Below, one piece after another: positions 1 to 7,696 of a DNA stretch of 64,000 nt (the stretch's first letter is position 1; each line of letters opens with the position of its first letter). The DNA comes from Clostridiales bacterium. Lineage in GTDB: Bacteria; Bacillota; Clostridia; Oscillospirales; Oscillospiraceae. Under the pieces are notes generated by a model that searched no databases, was not told the DNA's origin, and saw nothing but the letters and a program-made list of their open reading frames with translations. The position numbers and the translations under genes are program-made. The DNA lies in NCBI GenBank assembly GCA_019420945.1, contig JAHZGF010000046.1:18041-82040 (forward strand), given 5' to 3'.

Positions 1-2
1 CA

Positions 3-254
3 TACCGGGTGCTGTGTTCCACCGATCTGGACAAACTGGATCGGTTCTTTGACCTGGACGTGGATTCCGACTGCACCTCCATCAGCGGTTGGGTCATGGA
101 GCAGCTGGGCCGGATTCCCGAGGAGGGAGACTGCTTTGACTACGAAGATCTCCATGTCACCGTCACCGCCACCGACTACCACCGGGTGCTGGAAATCGAG
201 GTACAGCGCATTCCCCAGCCGCCAAAACAGGACGAGGAATCGACTGCCCAGTAA
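3..254 (+). CDS. C-terminal fragment of a CorC/HlyC (hemolysin-family, CNNM-type) transporter protein
   Basis: The frame is open from the left edge and ends at TAA 252-254, so the 5' part lies outside the window. The visible 83 residues match the transporter-associated CorC_HlyC domain that ends proteins built from a DUF21 membrane domain, two CBS domains and this cap: a GGxVxEQLGRIPEEG-like stretch (here GWVMEQLGRIPEEGD), then an F-x-Y-x-x-L-x-x-x-V segment and a closing I-x-x-V strand. Family members are membrane proteins linked to Mg2+/Co2+ handling. The C-terminus is short and polar. Only the last domain is seen, so the exact subfamily cannot be given. Confidence 0.8.
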   Translation, partial: YRVLCSTDLDKLDRFFDLDVDSDCTSISGWVMEQLGRIPEEGDCFDYEDLHVTVTATDYHRVLEIEVQRIPQPPKQDEESTAQ

Positions 255-289
255 TTTTTCCCGTGCTGGGGGCTTTTTGTGAGAATGAC

Positions 290-318
290 TTTACATTTTT
301 GCCGGTTCATGGCATAAT
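290..318 (+). promoter_or_regulatory. sigma-A-type promoter of the flavodiiron gene
   Basis: TTTACA at 290-295, a 17-bp spacer and CATAAT at 313-318. Transcription would start near 325, giving a leader of only about 60 nt that contains the hairpin at 336-369. Confidence 0.6.
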
Positions 319-335
319 GTGGCCGAATGAAACGA

Positions 336-369
336 CCGGGCCGTCCTCCTGGGCGGCCCGGAATTTTTT
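336..369 (+). terminator. terminator-like hairpin in the leader of the flavodiiron gene
   Basis: CCGGGCCG (336-343) pairs perfectly with CGGCCCGG (354-361), followed by AA and six T (364-369). The T run abuts the ribosome-binding site GGAGGG at 370-375. An intrinsic terminator between promoter and start codon suggests transcription attenuation. It could instead end read-through from the upstream gene if the promoter at 290 is not real. Confidence 0.65.
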
Positions 370-382
370 GGAGGGATTGAAC

Positions 383-1528
383 ATGGTAACACAGGACATC
401 CGTTACATCGGTGTCAACGACAGGGATCTGGATCTGTTCGAGGGACAGTATATCGTTCCCAACGGCATTGCCTACAACTCCTATGTCATCCTGGACGAGA
501 AGGTGGCGGTGATGGACACCGTAGACCACCGCAAAACAGCAGAATTTATGGCCAATTTGGAGGAGGCTCTGGCCGGCCGCACCCCGGATTATCTGGTGGT
601 ACAGCATGTGGAGCCCGACCACGCCTCCAGCATTCAGGCCCTGTTGGACAAGTATCCCGGCATCCAGGTAGTGGCCACCGCCAAGGCGCTGCAGATGCTG
701 CCCCTTTACAACATCACCCCTGGCAACACCCAGACGGTGAAGGAAGGAGACACCCTCTCCCTGGGCAAGCACGAACTCACCTTCATCTGCGCCCCCATGG
801 TGCACTGGCCGGAGGTCATGGTGAGCTACGACAAGACCGACAAGGTACTCTTCGCCGCCGACGCCTTTGGCAAGTTCGGCGCCCTGGACGCCGACGAGGA
901 CTGGGACTGCGAGGCCCGGCGCTATTACTTCAATATTGTGGGCAAGTACGGTCCCCAGGTCCAGGCCCTGCTCAAGAAGGCCGCCAACCTGGACATTCAG
1001 ATCATTTGCCCCCTCCACGGCCCGGTGCTGAAGGAAAACCTGGGTCACTATCTGGAGAAGTATCAGATCTGGAGCAGCTACGGGGTGGAGTCTGAGGGCG
1101 TGTTTGTTGCCTACGCCTCCCTCCACGGCAACACCGCCCAGGTCGCCCACAAGCTCAAGGAAATCCTGGAGGCCAAGGGCTGCCCCAAGGTGGCCATCAC
1201 CGACCTGGCCCGGGAGGACATGGCCGAAGCTCTGGAGGACGCCTTCCGTTACGGCAAGGTGGTGCTCTGCGCCAGCAGCTATAACGCCGGTGTAGTGCCC
1301 TGCATGGAGGACTTCCTCCACCATCTGAAGGCCAAGAACTATCAGAAGCGCACCGTGGCGCTGGTGGAGAATGGCTCCTGGGCTCCCTCCGCCGCCAAGA
1401 CCATGGGCGAAGTACTCTCCCAGATGAAGGAGATCACCCTGGTGGAGCCCACCGTTACCATCCGGGGTGCCCTGAAGGACAGCGATCTGCCCGCTCTGGA
1501 GGCCCTGGCTGAGGCCATGCTGCAATAA
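383..1528 (+). CDS. FprA-type flavodiiron protein (A-type flavoprotein; O2/NO reductase)
   Basis: A soluble flavodiiron protein of 381 residues, the usual two-domain size. These enzymes reduce O2 to water or NO to N2O, taking electrons from rubredoxin or F420H2, and protect strict anaerobes. Residues 1-240 form the metallo-beta-lactamase-like diiron domain: H75-x-E77-x-D79-H80 (in QHVEPDH), H141, D160 and H212 match all expected iron ligands. Residues 240-381 are the flavodoxin domain, starting FVAYASLHGNTAQVA with the FMN phosphate loop. The ATG at 383 was chosen over upstream in-frame codons because GGAGGG lies 7 bases before it and the flanking leader is non-coding. No rubredoxin gene is adjacent. 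The gene is monocistronic, with a terminator at 1544-1590. Confidence 0.95.
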   Translation: MVTQDIRYIGVNDRDLDLFEGQYIVPNGIAYNSYVILDEKVAVMDTVDHRKTAEFMANLEEALAGRTPDYLVVQHVEPDHASSIQALLDKYPGIQVVATAKALQMLPLYNITPGNTQTVKEGDTLSLGKHELTFICAPMVHWPEVMVSYDKTDKVLFAADAFGKFGALDADEDWDCEARRYYFNIVGKYGPQVQALLKKAANLDIQIICPLHGPVLKENLGHYLEKYQIWSSYGVESEGVFVAYASLHGNTAQVAHKLKEILEAKGCPKVAITDLAREDMAEALEDAFRYGKVVLCASSYNAGVVPCMEDFLHHLKAKNYQKRTVALVENGSWAPSAAKTMGEVLSQMKEITLVEPTVTIRGALKDSDLPALEALAEAMLQ

Positions 1529-1543
1529 GCTACATACAAAAAC

Positions 1544-1590
1544 ACGGCCCTGGGATCCCATGCCTGGCGATCCCGGGGCCGTTTCTTTTT
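1544..1590 (+). terminator. intrinsic terminator after the flavodiiron gene
   Basis: ACGGCCCTGGGATC (1544-1557) pairs with GATCCCGGGGCCGT (1569-1582), one G-T pair, followed by a T-rich run. Confidence 0.8.
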
Positions 1591-1626
1591 CCGGAAAAGA
1601 AAGTCTTTCTCTCTGCAACAGATAAA

Positions 1627-1659
1627 TCCCCGGCCTCCCAACTGATGGGAGGCCGGGGA
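1627..1659 (-). terminator. GC-rich hairpin ending the zinc-ribbon/Ig-like gene
   Basis: TCCCCGGCCTCCCA (1627-1640) and TGGGAGGCCGGGGA (1646-1659) form a perfect 14-bp stem with a 5-nt loop. It lies 28 bp beyond the stop of the leftward gene. There is only a weak T tract, so it may work in both directions. Confidence 0.6.
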
Positions 1660-1686
1660 TTCGTATTGCTCAGTTTGATCTGAAGA

Positions 1687-2646
1687 TCAGGGTTTGACCC
1701 GAATGGTCACGGTGGCGGTCTCGCCGCCGGAGGTGACGGTCATGGTGGTTTTGCCCTCGGCCAGGCCGGTGCACTCACCGGTGGTGGGATCCACGCTGGC
1801 AATGCTGGGATCCGCAATAGACCAGGCATAGTTGGTACCGTCGCCGCCGGTGGCCTTGAAGGGCACCGGCTCACCCATGTTCAGGGTAAAGTCGCCGTCC
1901 TGGGCATTGCCGAAGGCAGTGACCACAATGCTGGATGCGGCGGTAGTGCCAGGCTCAGTGGCAGGATCGCCGCCAGCGTCGGCACCATTACAGGTCACCT
2001 GGCAGGCAGCGGTAACTCCGCCGGCGGAGGCAGTGATGGTGCAGGTGCCCGCCCCCACATAGCTGACTACGCCGGAGGCATCCACAGTGGCAACATTGCT
2101 GTCGCTGGTGGTCCAGATTGTCTGTCCCACCCAGCCGGTGGGTGCGATGGTGGCGGTCAGATTGGCAGTCTCACCGGCGTTCAGCGTCAGGGTTGCCTGA
2201 TCCAGAGTCACACTGTCCGGCGCAACAATCTGGGGCTCCGTGCTCTGGGTGCCCTGATCAGCCTGCTGACTGCCGGTGCCGCTGGCGTCCGCCTGCTGGG
2301 AGGTGCTGGTCTGGCTGGAGGTATTGGACTGAGGCTCCGGTTTGTCAAACAGGGTGGTCTTGACCAGTACGGCTACGATGACCACTGCCGCCAGAATCAA
2401 AATAATCGAAAGGATGATTCCCACAATGGACAGCGGGCTTCTGGCCCCGCCATAGCCACCGCCCCGGGTATTGGTCCGGACTCGATTGCCCGCCCGGCTG
2501 CTGCGGCCGGACCGGTTGCCGCCCACTTTCTTGCCGTTGGGCGCAGTATGGCAGAAGGGGCAGGCCTTATAGGTCGCCGCATAATCTTCGCCGCAGAATT
2601 TGCAGTGGATCAGCTCAGGCTGGTTATCGCTGTAATAATCGTCCAT
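1687..2646 (-). CDS. membrane protein with N-terminal zinc ribbon and two bacterial Ig-like (BIG2) domains
   Basis: 319 residues in clear modules. Residues 1-40 are a zinc ribbon (C15-x2-C18, C29-x2-C32). A basic Arg/Gly-rich linker follows, then one hydrophobic segment at about 71-97, a Ser/Thr/Gln-rich stalk (about 104-140), and two BIG2 domains (about 141-218 and 237-318) with the family's D/NP-S-I-A-S-V-D-x-x-T-G-x-x-x-x-x-x-x-G pattern. The ribbon would face the cytoplasm and the Ig-like domains the exterior. The start is supported by GAGGAGG 10 bases upstream. BIG2 domains usually act in cell-surface adhesion. The specific role is unknown and it has no operon partner. Confidence 0.85.
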   Translation of the reverse strand: MDDYYSDNQPELIHCKFCGEDYAATYKACPFCHTAPNGKKVGGNRSGRSSRAGNRVRTNTRGGGYGGARSPLSIVGIILSIILILAAVVIVAVLVKTTLFDKPEPQSNTSSQTSTSQQADASGTGSQQADQGTQSTEPQIVAPDSVTLDQATLTLNAGETANLTATIAPTGWVGQTIWTTSDSNVATVDASGVVSYVGAGTCTITASAGGVTAACQVTCNGADAGGDPATEPGTTAASSIVVTAFGNAQDGDFTLNMGEPVPFKATGGDGTNYAWSIADPSIASVDPTTGECTGLAEGKTTMTVTSGGETATVTIRVKP

Positions 2647-2765
2647 GAAGAATGGTTCCTCCTCGTCTTAAGGTTACATAATTTATCATACCGAATTCTT
2701 GGCTTCTCGTCAACAGGAAAACGACAAAATTAGTGGTGGTCATTTCCTCTTTCCGCCCCGAAATC

Positions 2766-2794
2766 TTGACCGGCATGGCCCCGGGTACTATAAT
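2766..2794 (+). promoter_or_regulatory. sigma-A promoter of the SpoVK-like gene
   Basis: TTGACC (2766-2771), 17-bp spacer, perfect TATAAT (2789-2794). It implies a long 5' UTR of about 160 nt before the ATG at 2962. The 315-bp gap between the two divergent genes (2647-2961) otherwise shows only AT-rich and T-rich stretches and no recognisable riboswitch. Confidence 0.75.
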
Positions 2795-2961
2795 GATATT
2801 TGTTCAATCCAGGGCAAAACGTCCCCTTTGTCCCTTTAATCGTTCTCCAGTTGCCGGTGTTTTTCCGATTTCTCCCCACTACTTTTGGGCCGGAGGACAC
2901 ATAATAGAATCCCATAGATCAATTCGCCCCGGGGCAGTACTCCGGAGGCAGGAGGTGCCAC

Positions 2962-4482
2962 ATGAGCAAAGAGAAAATCACCACCGCCATGGTACAGAAG
3001 AAATACCGGGCGGGTATTCAGGCTTTCTCCCGTCTGCTGGGAGACCCCACCCTGCGGCTCAACTTCGTTCAGGAGGCGGACCCCTTTTTTCGCCGCTGCG
3101 CCCTGGCGGTCTGGAAGCACGGCGGGCCGGTGACGGAACGCCATGTGGCCGCCTACAATGCCATCTGCTCCGGTGACAACGAGGCCCCCTCGGTACTTTT
3201 TTTTGAGCTCTGCGCCGCTGTGGAGGGTGCCCCGGATTTCGCTCCCCCGGCCTTTTTCTACGAACTGGTCCGCTCCGACCGGGGCAGCCGCCGCAACCAC
3301 GCCGGCAAATTCACCGAACTGTGCTCCATTCTGCTGCTGCTCTTCGCCGCTGTGGATGACGAAGTCAACCAGGAGGAAGCGGACTATGTGGACCACTGCA
3401 CTCAAATCCTGGTCGCCGCCGGAGGCCCCGGGGATACCCGCACCCACACACCCGCTGACCCTCCCGCTCCCCAGCAGGGCCCTCAGGAGGAGCAGGCTAT
3501 CCAGGAAACCCAGGCGGAAACCCAGAGTGCGGGGGATGAGGAACCCGTTCCCCCGGCAGAGTCCGTGGAGGATCTGCTGGCGGAGCTGGATCAGCTGTGC
3601 GGCCTGGATCAGGTAAAAAAAGACGTGCGCAGCCTCATCAATCTGGTGAAGGTACGCAAGCTGCGGCAGGAGAACGGCCTCTCGGTTCCTCCCATGAGCC
3701 TGCACCTTGTCTTTTTGGGCAACCCCGGCACCGGCAAAACCACTGTGGCCCGGCTGCTGGCCCGGCTGTATCACGCCATCGGAGTGCTGTCCAAAGGGCA
3801 GTTGATCGAGACTGACCGTTCCGGCCTGGTGGCGGGCTATGTGGGACAGACCGCCATCAAAACCCAGGAAATCATTGCCAAGGCCATGGGCGGCGTACTC
3901 TTCATTGACGAGGCCTACTCCCTTACCAGCCAGGAAGGGGCCAATGACTTCGGCAAAGAGGCCATTGAGATCCTGCTGAAAAACATGGAGGATCATCGTG
4001 ATGACCTGATTGTCATTGTGGCGGGCTATACCAACCTGATGGAACAGTTCATCCACTCCAACCCGGGTTTGGAATCCCGGTTCAACAAATACTTCTACTT
4101 TGAGGACTACACCGCTGAGCAGCTGTTTGAAATTCTGGAATCCCAGTGCCAGCGCAACAGCTATGTGCTCTCGGAGGAGACCCGGGATAAGGCAAAACAG
4201 CTGTTGGCGGAGGCCTATGAGACCCGGGACGAGAATTTCGGCAACGCCCGGGAGGTACGCAACCTCTTTGAGGAGCTGATTGCCCGGCAGTCCGACCGGG
4301 TGGCCGCCATGGAAGCTCCCACCAAGGAAGATCTGATGCTCATCACCGGCGCTGACTTTGACGCCGCCGCCGGGGAGGAACAGCAGTCCCCGGAACAGGC
4401 TGACGCCGCCACGGAAGCCACATCCTCTGACCAAGCCGGAGCACCCACCCCGGCAGAAGCGGAACCATCCTCCGACAAGTAA
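2962..4482 (+). CDS. AAA+ ATPase of the CbbX/SpoVK family with N-terminal TerB-like domain
   Basis: 506 residues. The C-terminal half (about 205-470) is a CbbX/SpoVK AAA+ module: GLDQVKKDVRSL entry motif, Walker A GNPGTGKT (253-260), pore loop GLVAGYVGQTA (about 288-298), Walker B GVLFIDEAYSL (311-321), sensor 1 IVIVAGYTNLM, and arginine finger region NPGLESRFNKYF. Residues 115-150 (LLLLFAAVDDEVNQEEADYV) resemble a TerB-like helical, metal-binding domain with an acidic DDE...EE core. A low-complexity Glu/Pro/Gln linker joins the parts and another acidic Ala/Pro tail follows. SpoVK acts in spore maturation, while CbbX remodels enzymes. The TerB fusion makes simple assignment to SpoVK uncertain. 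The start has AGGAGG 6 bases upstream. Confidence 0.85.
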   Translation: MSKEKITTAMVQKKYRAGIQAFSRLLGDPTLRLNFVQEADPFFRRCALAVWKHGGPVTERHVAAYNAICSGDNEAPSVLFFELCAAVEGAPDFAPPAFFYELVRSDRGSRRNHAGKFTELCSILLLLFAAVDDEVNQEEADYVDHCTQILVAAGGPGDTRTHTPADPPAPQQGPQEEQAIQETQAETQSAGDEEPVPPAESVEDLLAELDQLCGLDQVKKDVRSLINLVKVRKLRQENGLSVPPMSLHLVFLGNPGTGKTTVARLLARLYHAIGVLSKGQLIETDRSGLVAGYVGQTAIKTQEIIAKAMGGVLFIDEAYSLTSQEGANDFGKEAIEILLKNMEDHRDDLIVIVAGYTNLMEQFIHSNPGLESRFNKYFYFEDYTAEQLFEILESQCQRNSYVLSEETRDKAKQLLAEAYETRDENFGNAREVRNLFEELIARQSDRVAAMEAPTKEDLMLITGADFDAAAGEEQQSPEQADAATEATSSDQAGAPTPAEAEPSSDK

Positions 4483-4488
4483 CACAAC

Positions 4489-4757
4489 AGCCCCGGCGCA
4501 CAATGCGCCGGGGCTGAGATTGTCGAAAAAGGCCTATGGCCTTTTTCGACAACGGGGCGGCATGCAGGACAGGGCTCGATTGCTAACGCAAAAGTCACCC
4601 CGTCCTGCATGAGAAGAGTCATTTCCGAGGCGCATGTCCCCGGAAATGACCAAAATTAGATTTTGTTCCGTCCTCTTCGGAGGACGGAATTCTGTGAAAC
4701 TGTTAAAACTTACAGTCTTTCGACAAACTGAGCCCCGGCGCACAATGCGCCGGGGCT
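4489..4757. mobile_element. MITE-like non-coding element with 40-bp imperfect terminal inverted repeats and nested hairpins
   Basis: The two ends (4489-4528 and 4718-4757) are inverted repeats matching at about 35 of 40 positions. Each end is itself a 12-bp perfect hairpin (AGCCCCGGCGCA / TGCGCCGGGGCT; 4489-4515 and 4731-4757). The interior carries four further stems: TTGTCGAAAAAGGCC with its exact complement (4520-4552), CATGCAGGAC/GTCCTGCATG (4561-4611), GTCATTTCCG/CGGAAATGAC (4618-4650), and TTCCGTCCTC-TTCG-GAGGACGGAA (4666-4689). No open reading frame is convincing. It fills the gap between two convergent genes, and its end hairpins probably also serve as their terminators. No clear target-site duplication was seen. 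It might instead be a structured RNA. Confidence 0.6.
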
Positions 4758-4771
4758 GTTTCATTTTGTTT

Positions 4772-5851
4772 TTAATCCACGTCGGCCAAAAAGCACTGCC
4801 AGGGCAGCACATCCGCCAGCTGAATCAAGGTCTCATTCAGTCCGCCGCCGAAATCCTGGGACGTGTGCAGCTCCCCGGCGGTCAGATCGGTACACAGCGG
4901 CAGCTCTACCACCGCTTTGCCTCCATCGCCGCTGAGCAGCGCGATACGGCCGCCGTGCTTCTCCGCCACAATCCGGCAGATGGAGATGCCCAGACCCAGG
5001 CCCCACTCCCCTTCCGCCAGGGGATCGTTGCCCCGGGCTGGATCAAAGGCCCGGGCCAGCTGAGTCGGGGAAAAGCCCTCGCCGCTGTCGCTGACCGTGA
5101 GTCTCACCCAGCGCTTTTCCCGGCTCTCCAGCCGCAGCAATACCCGGCCTCCGTCTCCGGCGGCCCGGATGGCATTGGACAGCAACTGGTAGAGGAGCCT
5201 GCGCAGCATCCGCTCCTCTCCCCGTACCAGAAGGTTTCCGCTGCGCTGTTCCAACGTTACCGCACAGCCGGCTTGGTCTCCGACCCCCTGAACTCGGCGC
5301 ACCACATCGGCGCACAGGCCTCCAAAATCCAGCACCTGCGGGTGGAAGCGGACCTGCTCCCCGGAGGTGGTGCCCAAAAATTCCAGGCTGTCCAGCATCC
5401 GCAATAAAATATGATAGTTTTTTCGCTGAATGGCCCGGTATTGCTCCGTCTTTTCCGGAGAACGATCTTCCCGGGGGTATTCCAGCAGCTGGCTGGCGCC
5501 AATTAAATTGCCCAGAGGGATGCGCAGCTGTCCGGCAATCTGGCTCAGGCGATCCAACGGAACCAAGGGGGCTTCCGGGGCCAGAGAGAGCTGGTACAGA
5601 ACGCCTCCGTCCAACTCCGCCCTGCGACAAACCCAGTGCTCCCCGCCCAGGGAGCAACTCTCGGCTCCTTGGGTCTCCAAACCCTGCAATACCTGAGGCA
5701 GTGCCTCCCCTTCGGCCAGTTCCCAGCCCTCCCGCCGGGCCAGAGCCTCAGCGGCGGGGTTATAATAGGCAACGGTCCCCCGCAGGGTCCAAAACACCGG
5801 GTCCGGCACTGCGTCAAACCATCCGGGCCCGGAAAGGGTAAATTCTTTCAT
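4772..5851 (-). CDS. orphan PAS-type sensor kinase-like protein lacking the phospho-accepting histidine
   Basis: 359 residues from the chosen start (MKEFTLSG). That ATG has GGAG 7 bases upstream, while the longer start at 5878 has no ribosome-binding site. The N-terminus looks like a PAS fold (WFDAVPDPVFW...VAYYNPAAEAL). Where HisKA domains read S-H-E-L-R-x-P-L, this protein has A-G-Q-L-R-I-P-L, so the His is Gly. The ATPase half is intact: N box LLSNAIRAA, G1 VSDSGEGFS and G2 GLGLGISICRIVAEKHGG. There is no membrane segment and no response regulator beside it. It could be a pseudokinase acting by binding or as a partner in a heterodimer, or belong to a family using another residue. Confidence 0.8.
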   Translation of the reverse strand: MKEFTLSGPGWFDAVPDPVFWTLRGTVAYYNPAAEALARREGWELAEGEALPQVLQGLETQGAESCSLGGEHWVCRRAELDGGVLYQLSLAPEAPLVPLDRLSQIAGQLRIPLGNLIGASQLLEYPREDRSPEKTEQYRAIQRKNYHILLRMLDSLEFLGTTSGEQVRFHPQVLDFGGLCADVVRRVQGVGDQAGCAVTLEQRSGNLLVRGEERMLRRLLYQLLSNAIRAAGDGGRVLLRLESREKRWVRLTVSDSGEGFSPTQLARAFDPARGNDPLAEGEWGLGLGISICRIVAEKHGGRIALLSGDGGKAVVELPLCTDLTAGELHTSQDFGGGLNETLIQLADVLPWQCFLADVD

Positions 5852-6160
5852 TCGCTCACTCCGCAAATCTATCTCCACAATAGGGTGCCCATTTTCTTTG
5901 TGAACAGTTTGGCTTTAGTATAGCAAATCCTGGCATTGGGCGCAAGAATTCTGTCGAATCATGTCGAATTCAAAAAGTTTGAACTGACAGGGAAAAAATG
6001 AATTTCTTAGAAAACTTTTGAAAAAGTTCTTTTTATTGGCTGAATTGTTGCGTAAATATGTATTTTTGTCTCTGTTTCGTCGTTTTGACGATATATTTTG
6101 CTTCCTTTCATTTTTTCGCTCAATTAACACCGTGAAAACGCTGAATTTTAAGATTCCCTC

Positions 6161-6189
6161 TTTTAAAATGGAACAATTCGGATTATAAT
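6161..6189 (+). promoter_or_regulatory. probable promoter of gap
   Basis: Perfect -10 TATAAT at 6184-6189, with a weak -35 (TTTTAA, 6161-6166) 17 bp upstream. The 390-bp gap 5852-6241 is markedly AT-rich compared with the flanking genes and holds no credible ORF. GGAG lies about 10 bases before the gap start codon. Confidence 0.5.
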
Positions 6190-6241
6190 AACGGCGTAAA
6201 TCATTGGAACCCTGAAACGCAATAAAAAGGAGTGTTCTTTC

Positions 6242-7255
6242 ATGAGCATCAAAGTTGGCATCAACGGTTTTGGCCGCATCGGCCGTCTGGTCTTCCGCGC
6301 CGGCATCGACCGGGAGGACATCGAGTTCCTGGGCATCAACGACCCCGGCATGACCCCCGACTACATGGCCTACATGCTGCGCTATGACACCATGCATGGT
6401 CAGTTCACCGGCACCATCGAGTATGATGACGAGTCCATCACCGTCAACGGCAAGCGGATCATGGTCTATGCCAAGTTCAAGCCCGAGGAGATTCCCTGGG
6501 GTGAGCTGGGCGTCGAGTATGTTGTGGAATCCACCGGCCTGTTCCTGACCAAGGAGAAGGCTCAGGGCCATCTGGACGCCGGCGCCAAGAAGGTCATCAT
6601 GAGCGCCCCCTCCAAGGATGACACCCCCATGTTCGTGATGGGCGTCAACAATACAACCTATGACACCAGCATGGACTTTGTTTCCAACGCTTCCTGCACC
6701 ACCAACTGCCTGGCTCCCATCGCCAAGGTGCTGCACGACAACTTCGGCATCACCGAGGGCCTGATGACCACCGTTCACTCCACCACCGCTACCCAGAAGA
6801 CCGTGGACGGCCCCTCCAAGAAGGACTGGCGCGGCGGCCGTGCCGCTGCCGGCAACATCATCCCCTCCTCCACCGGCGCTGCCAAGGCCGTGGGCAAGGT
6901 TATCCCCAGCCTGAACGGCAAGCTGACCGGCATGAGCATGCGCGTGCCCACCCTGGACGTCTCCGTGGTCGACCTGACCGTCAACCTGGCCAAGCCCGCC
7001 ACCTATGACGAGATCTGCGCCGCCATGAAGAAGGCCTCCGAGGGCGAGCTGAAGGGCATCCTGGGCTACACCGAGGACGCCGTGGTCTCCTCCGACTTCC
7101 TGGGCGACACCCACACCTCCATCTTCGACGCCGGCGCCGGCATCGCTCTGACCGACACCTTCGTGAAGGTTGTCTCTTGGTACGACAACGAGATCGGCTA
7201 CTCCAACAAGGTGCTGGACCTGATCGCCTATATGTTCACCGTGGATCACAAGTAA
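6242..7255 (+). CDS. gap: type I glyceraldehyde-3-phosphate dehydrogenase
   Basis: 337 residues, full length for the glycolytic enzyme that oxidises glyceraldehyde-3-phosphate with NAD+ and phosphate in the cytoplasm. Visible motifs: Rossmann start KVGINGFGRIGR, the active-site block SNASCTTNCLAP with nucleophile C152, the catalytic His in TTVHSTTATQ, phosphate-site TGAAKAVGKVIP, and the C-terminal WYDNEIGYSNKV helix. D33 in GINDPG sits where NAD-specific enzymes carry an acidic residue. Codon use is strongly biased (GGC, AAG, ACC), as expected for a highly expressed gene. It stands alone, not next to pgk or tpiA, with its own promoter and a strong terminator. Confidence 0.98.
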   Translation: MSIKVGINGFGRIGRLVFRAGIDREDIEFLGINDPGMTPDYMAYMLRYDTMHGQFTGTIEYDDESITVNGKRIMVYAKFKPEEIPWGELGVEYVVESTGLFLTKEKAQGHLDAGAKKVIMSAPSKDDTPMFVMGVNNTTYDTSMDFVSNASCTTNCLAPIAKVLHDNFGITEGLMTTVHSTTATQKTVDGPSKKDWRGGRAAAGNIIPSSTGAAKAVGKVIPSLNGKLTGMSMRVPTLDVSVVDLTVNLAKPATYDEICAAMKKASEGELKGILGYTEDAVVSSDFLGDTHTSIFDAGAGIALTDTFVKVVSWYDNEIGYSNKVLDLIAYMFTVDHK

Positions 7256-7281
7256 TCTGATCCATCCGTAACAAAAAGCAC

Positions 7282-7318
7282 AGCGGCCCCGAAGCATTGC
7301 TTCGGGGCCGCTTTTTTG
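7282..7318 (+). terminator. intrinsic terminator of gap
   Basis: AGCGGCCCCGAAGC and its complement GCTTCGGGGCCGCT form a near-continuous stem (7282-7312), followed by TTTTTT. Confidence 0.9.
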
Positions 7319-7349
7319 CATTTTGGAACAGCTGCGTCAACGCCTTCTG

Positions 7350-7580
7350 TCAACGGGGGCGGGGATAGGCCTGGGGTTGATCTGTCAGCCCCAACAGATA
7401 GTCGATGCTGGTACCATAGAACAGCGCCAGCTTTACCAGCACCTGGGTGGGAATATCGTTTTCCCCGGTCTCATACTTGGAATATCCGGTCTGGGACATG
7501 CCCAGCATCCTGGCCACCTTGGTCTGATTCAGATCCCGGTCCTCTCTCATGGCCCGAATTCTAGGATACATGTCACTCAC
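7350..7580 (-). CDS. small XRE/Cro-CI family transcriptional regulator
   Basis: 76 residues, essentially one helix-turn-helix domain: MREDRDLNQTKVARMLGMSQTGYSKYETGENDIP contains the HTH_3 signature, with recognition helix SQTGYSKYE, followed by the LVKLALFYGTSIDYLLGLTD dimer helix. It is divergently placed from the gene at 7697. The shared 116-bp gap carries an inverted repeat (AACCT-N5-AGGTT) inside the spacer of the rightward promoter, so it probably represses its neighbour and possibly itself. Confidence 0.9.
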   Translation of the reverse strand: MSDMYPRIRAMREDRDLNQTKVARMLGMSQTGYSKYETGENDIPTQVLVKLALFYGTSIDYLLGLTDQPQAYPRPR

Positions 7581-7620
7581 CTCCGATCCAGTCCAGTTTA
7601 GTTTAATCTGAATCAGAGTA

Positions 7621-7649
7621 TTGCTTTTTAACCTATTTCAGGTTATACT
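7621..7649 (+). promoter_or_regulatory. promoter with embedded palindrome, probable operator of the XRE regulator
   Basis: TTGCTT (7621-7626), 17-bp spacer, TATACT (7644-7649). The palindrome AACCTATTTCAGGTT (7630-7644) fills the spacer, where a bound repressor would block RNA polymerase. Confidence 0.55.
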
Positions 7650-7696
7650 TATCTCGACACTGTTCCTGCATCTCCGCAGGCCGAGAGAGGATTATT

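Noticed and set aside
176..1618. Long antisense frame opposite the flavodiiron gene
   Set aside because: Shadow of a well-conserved gene; repetitive Gly/Leu/His composition and no start signals.
4561..4611. Possible tRNA or small folded gene inside the hairpin element
   Set aside because: No cloverleaf, T-loop or anticodon arm; only a long simple stem.
5915..7321. 468-codon leftward frame opposite gap
   Set aside because: Antisense to gap, with Gly/His/Val-rich translation and a start in the AT-rich leader; gap itself is certain.
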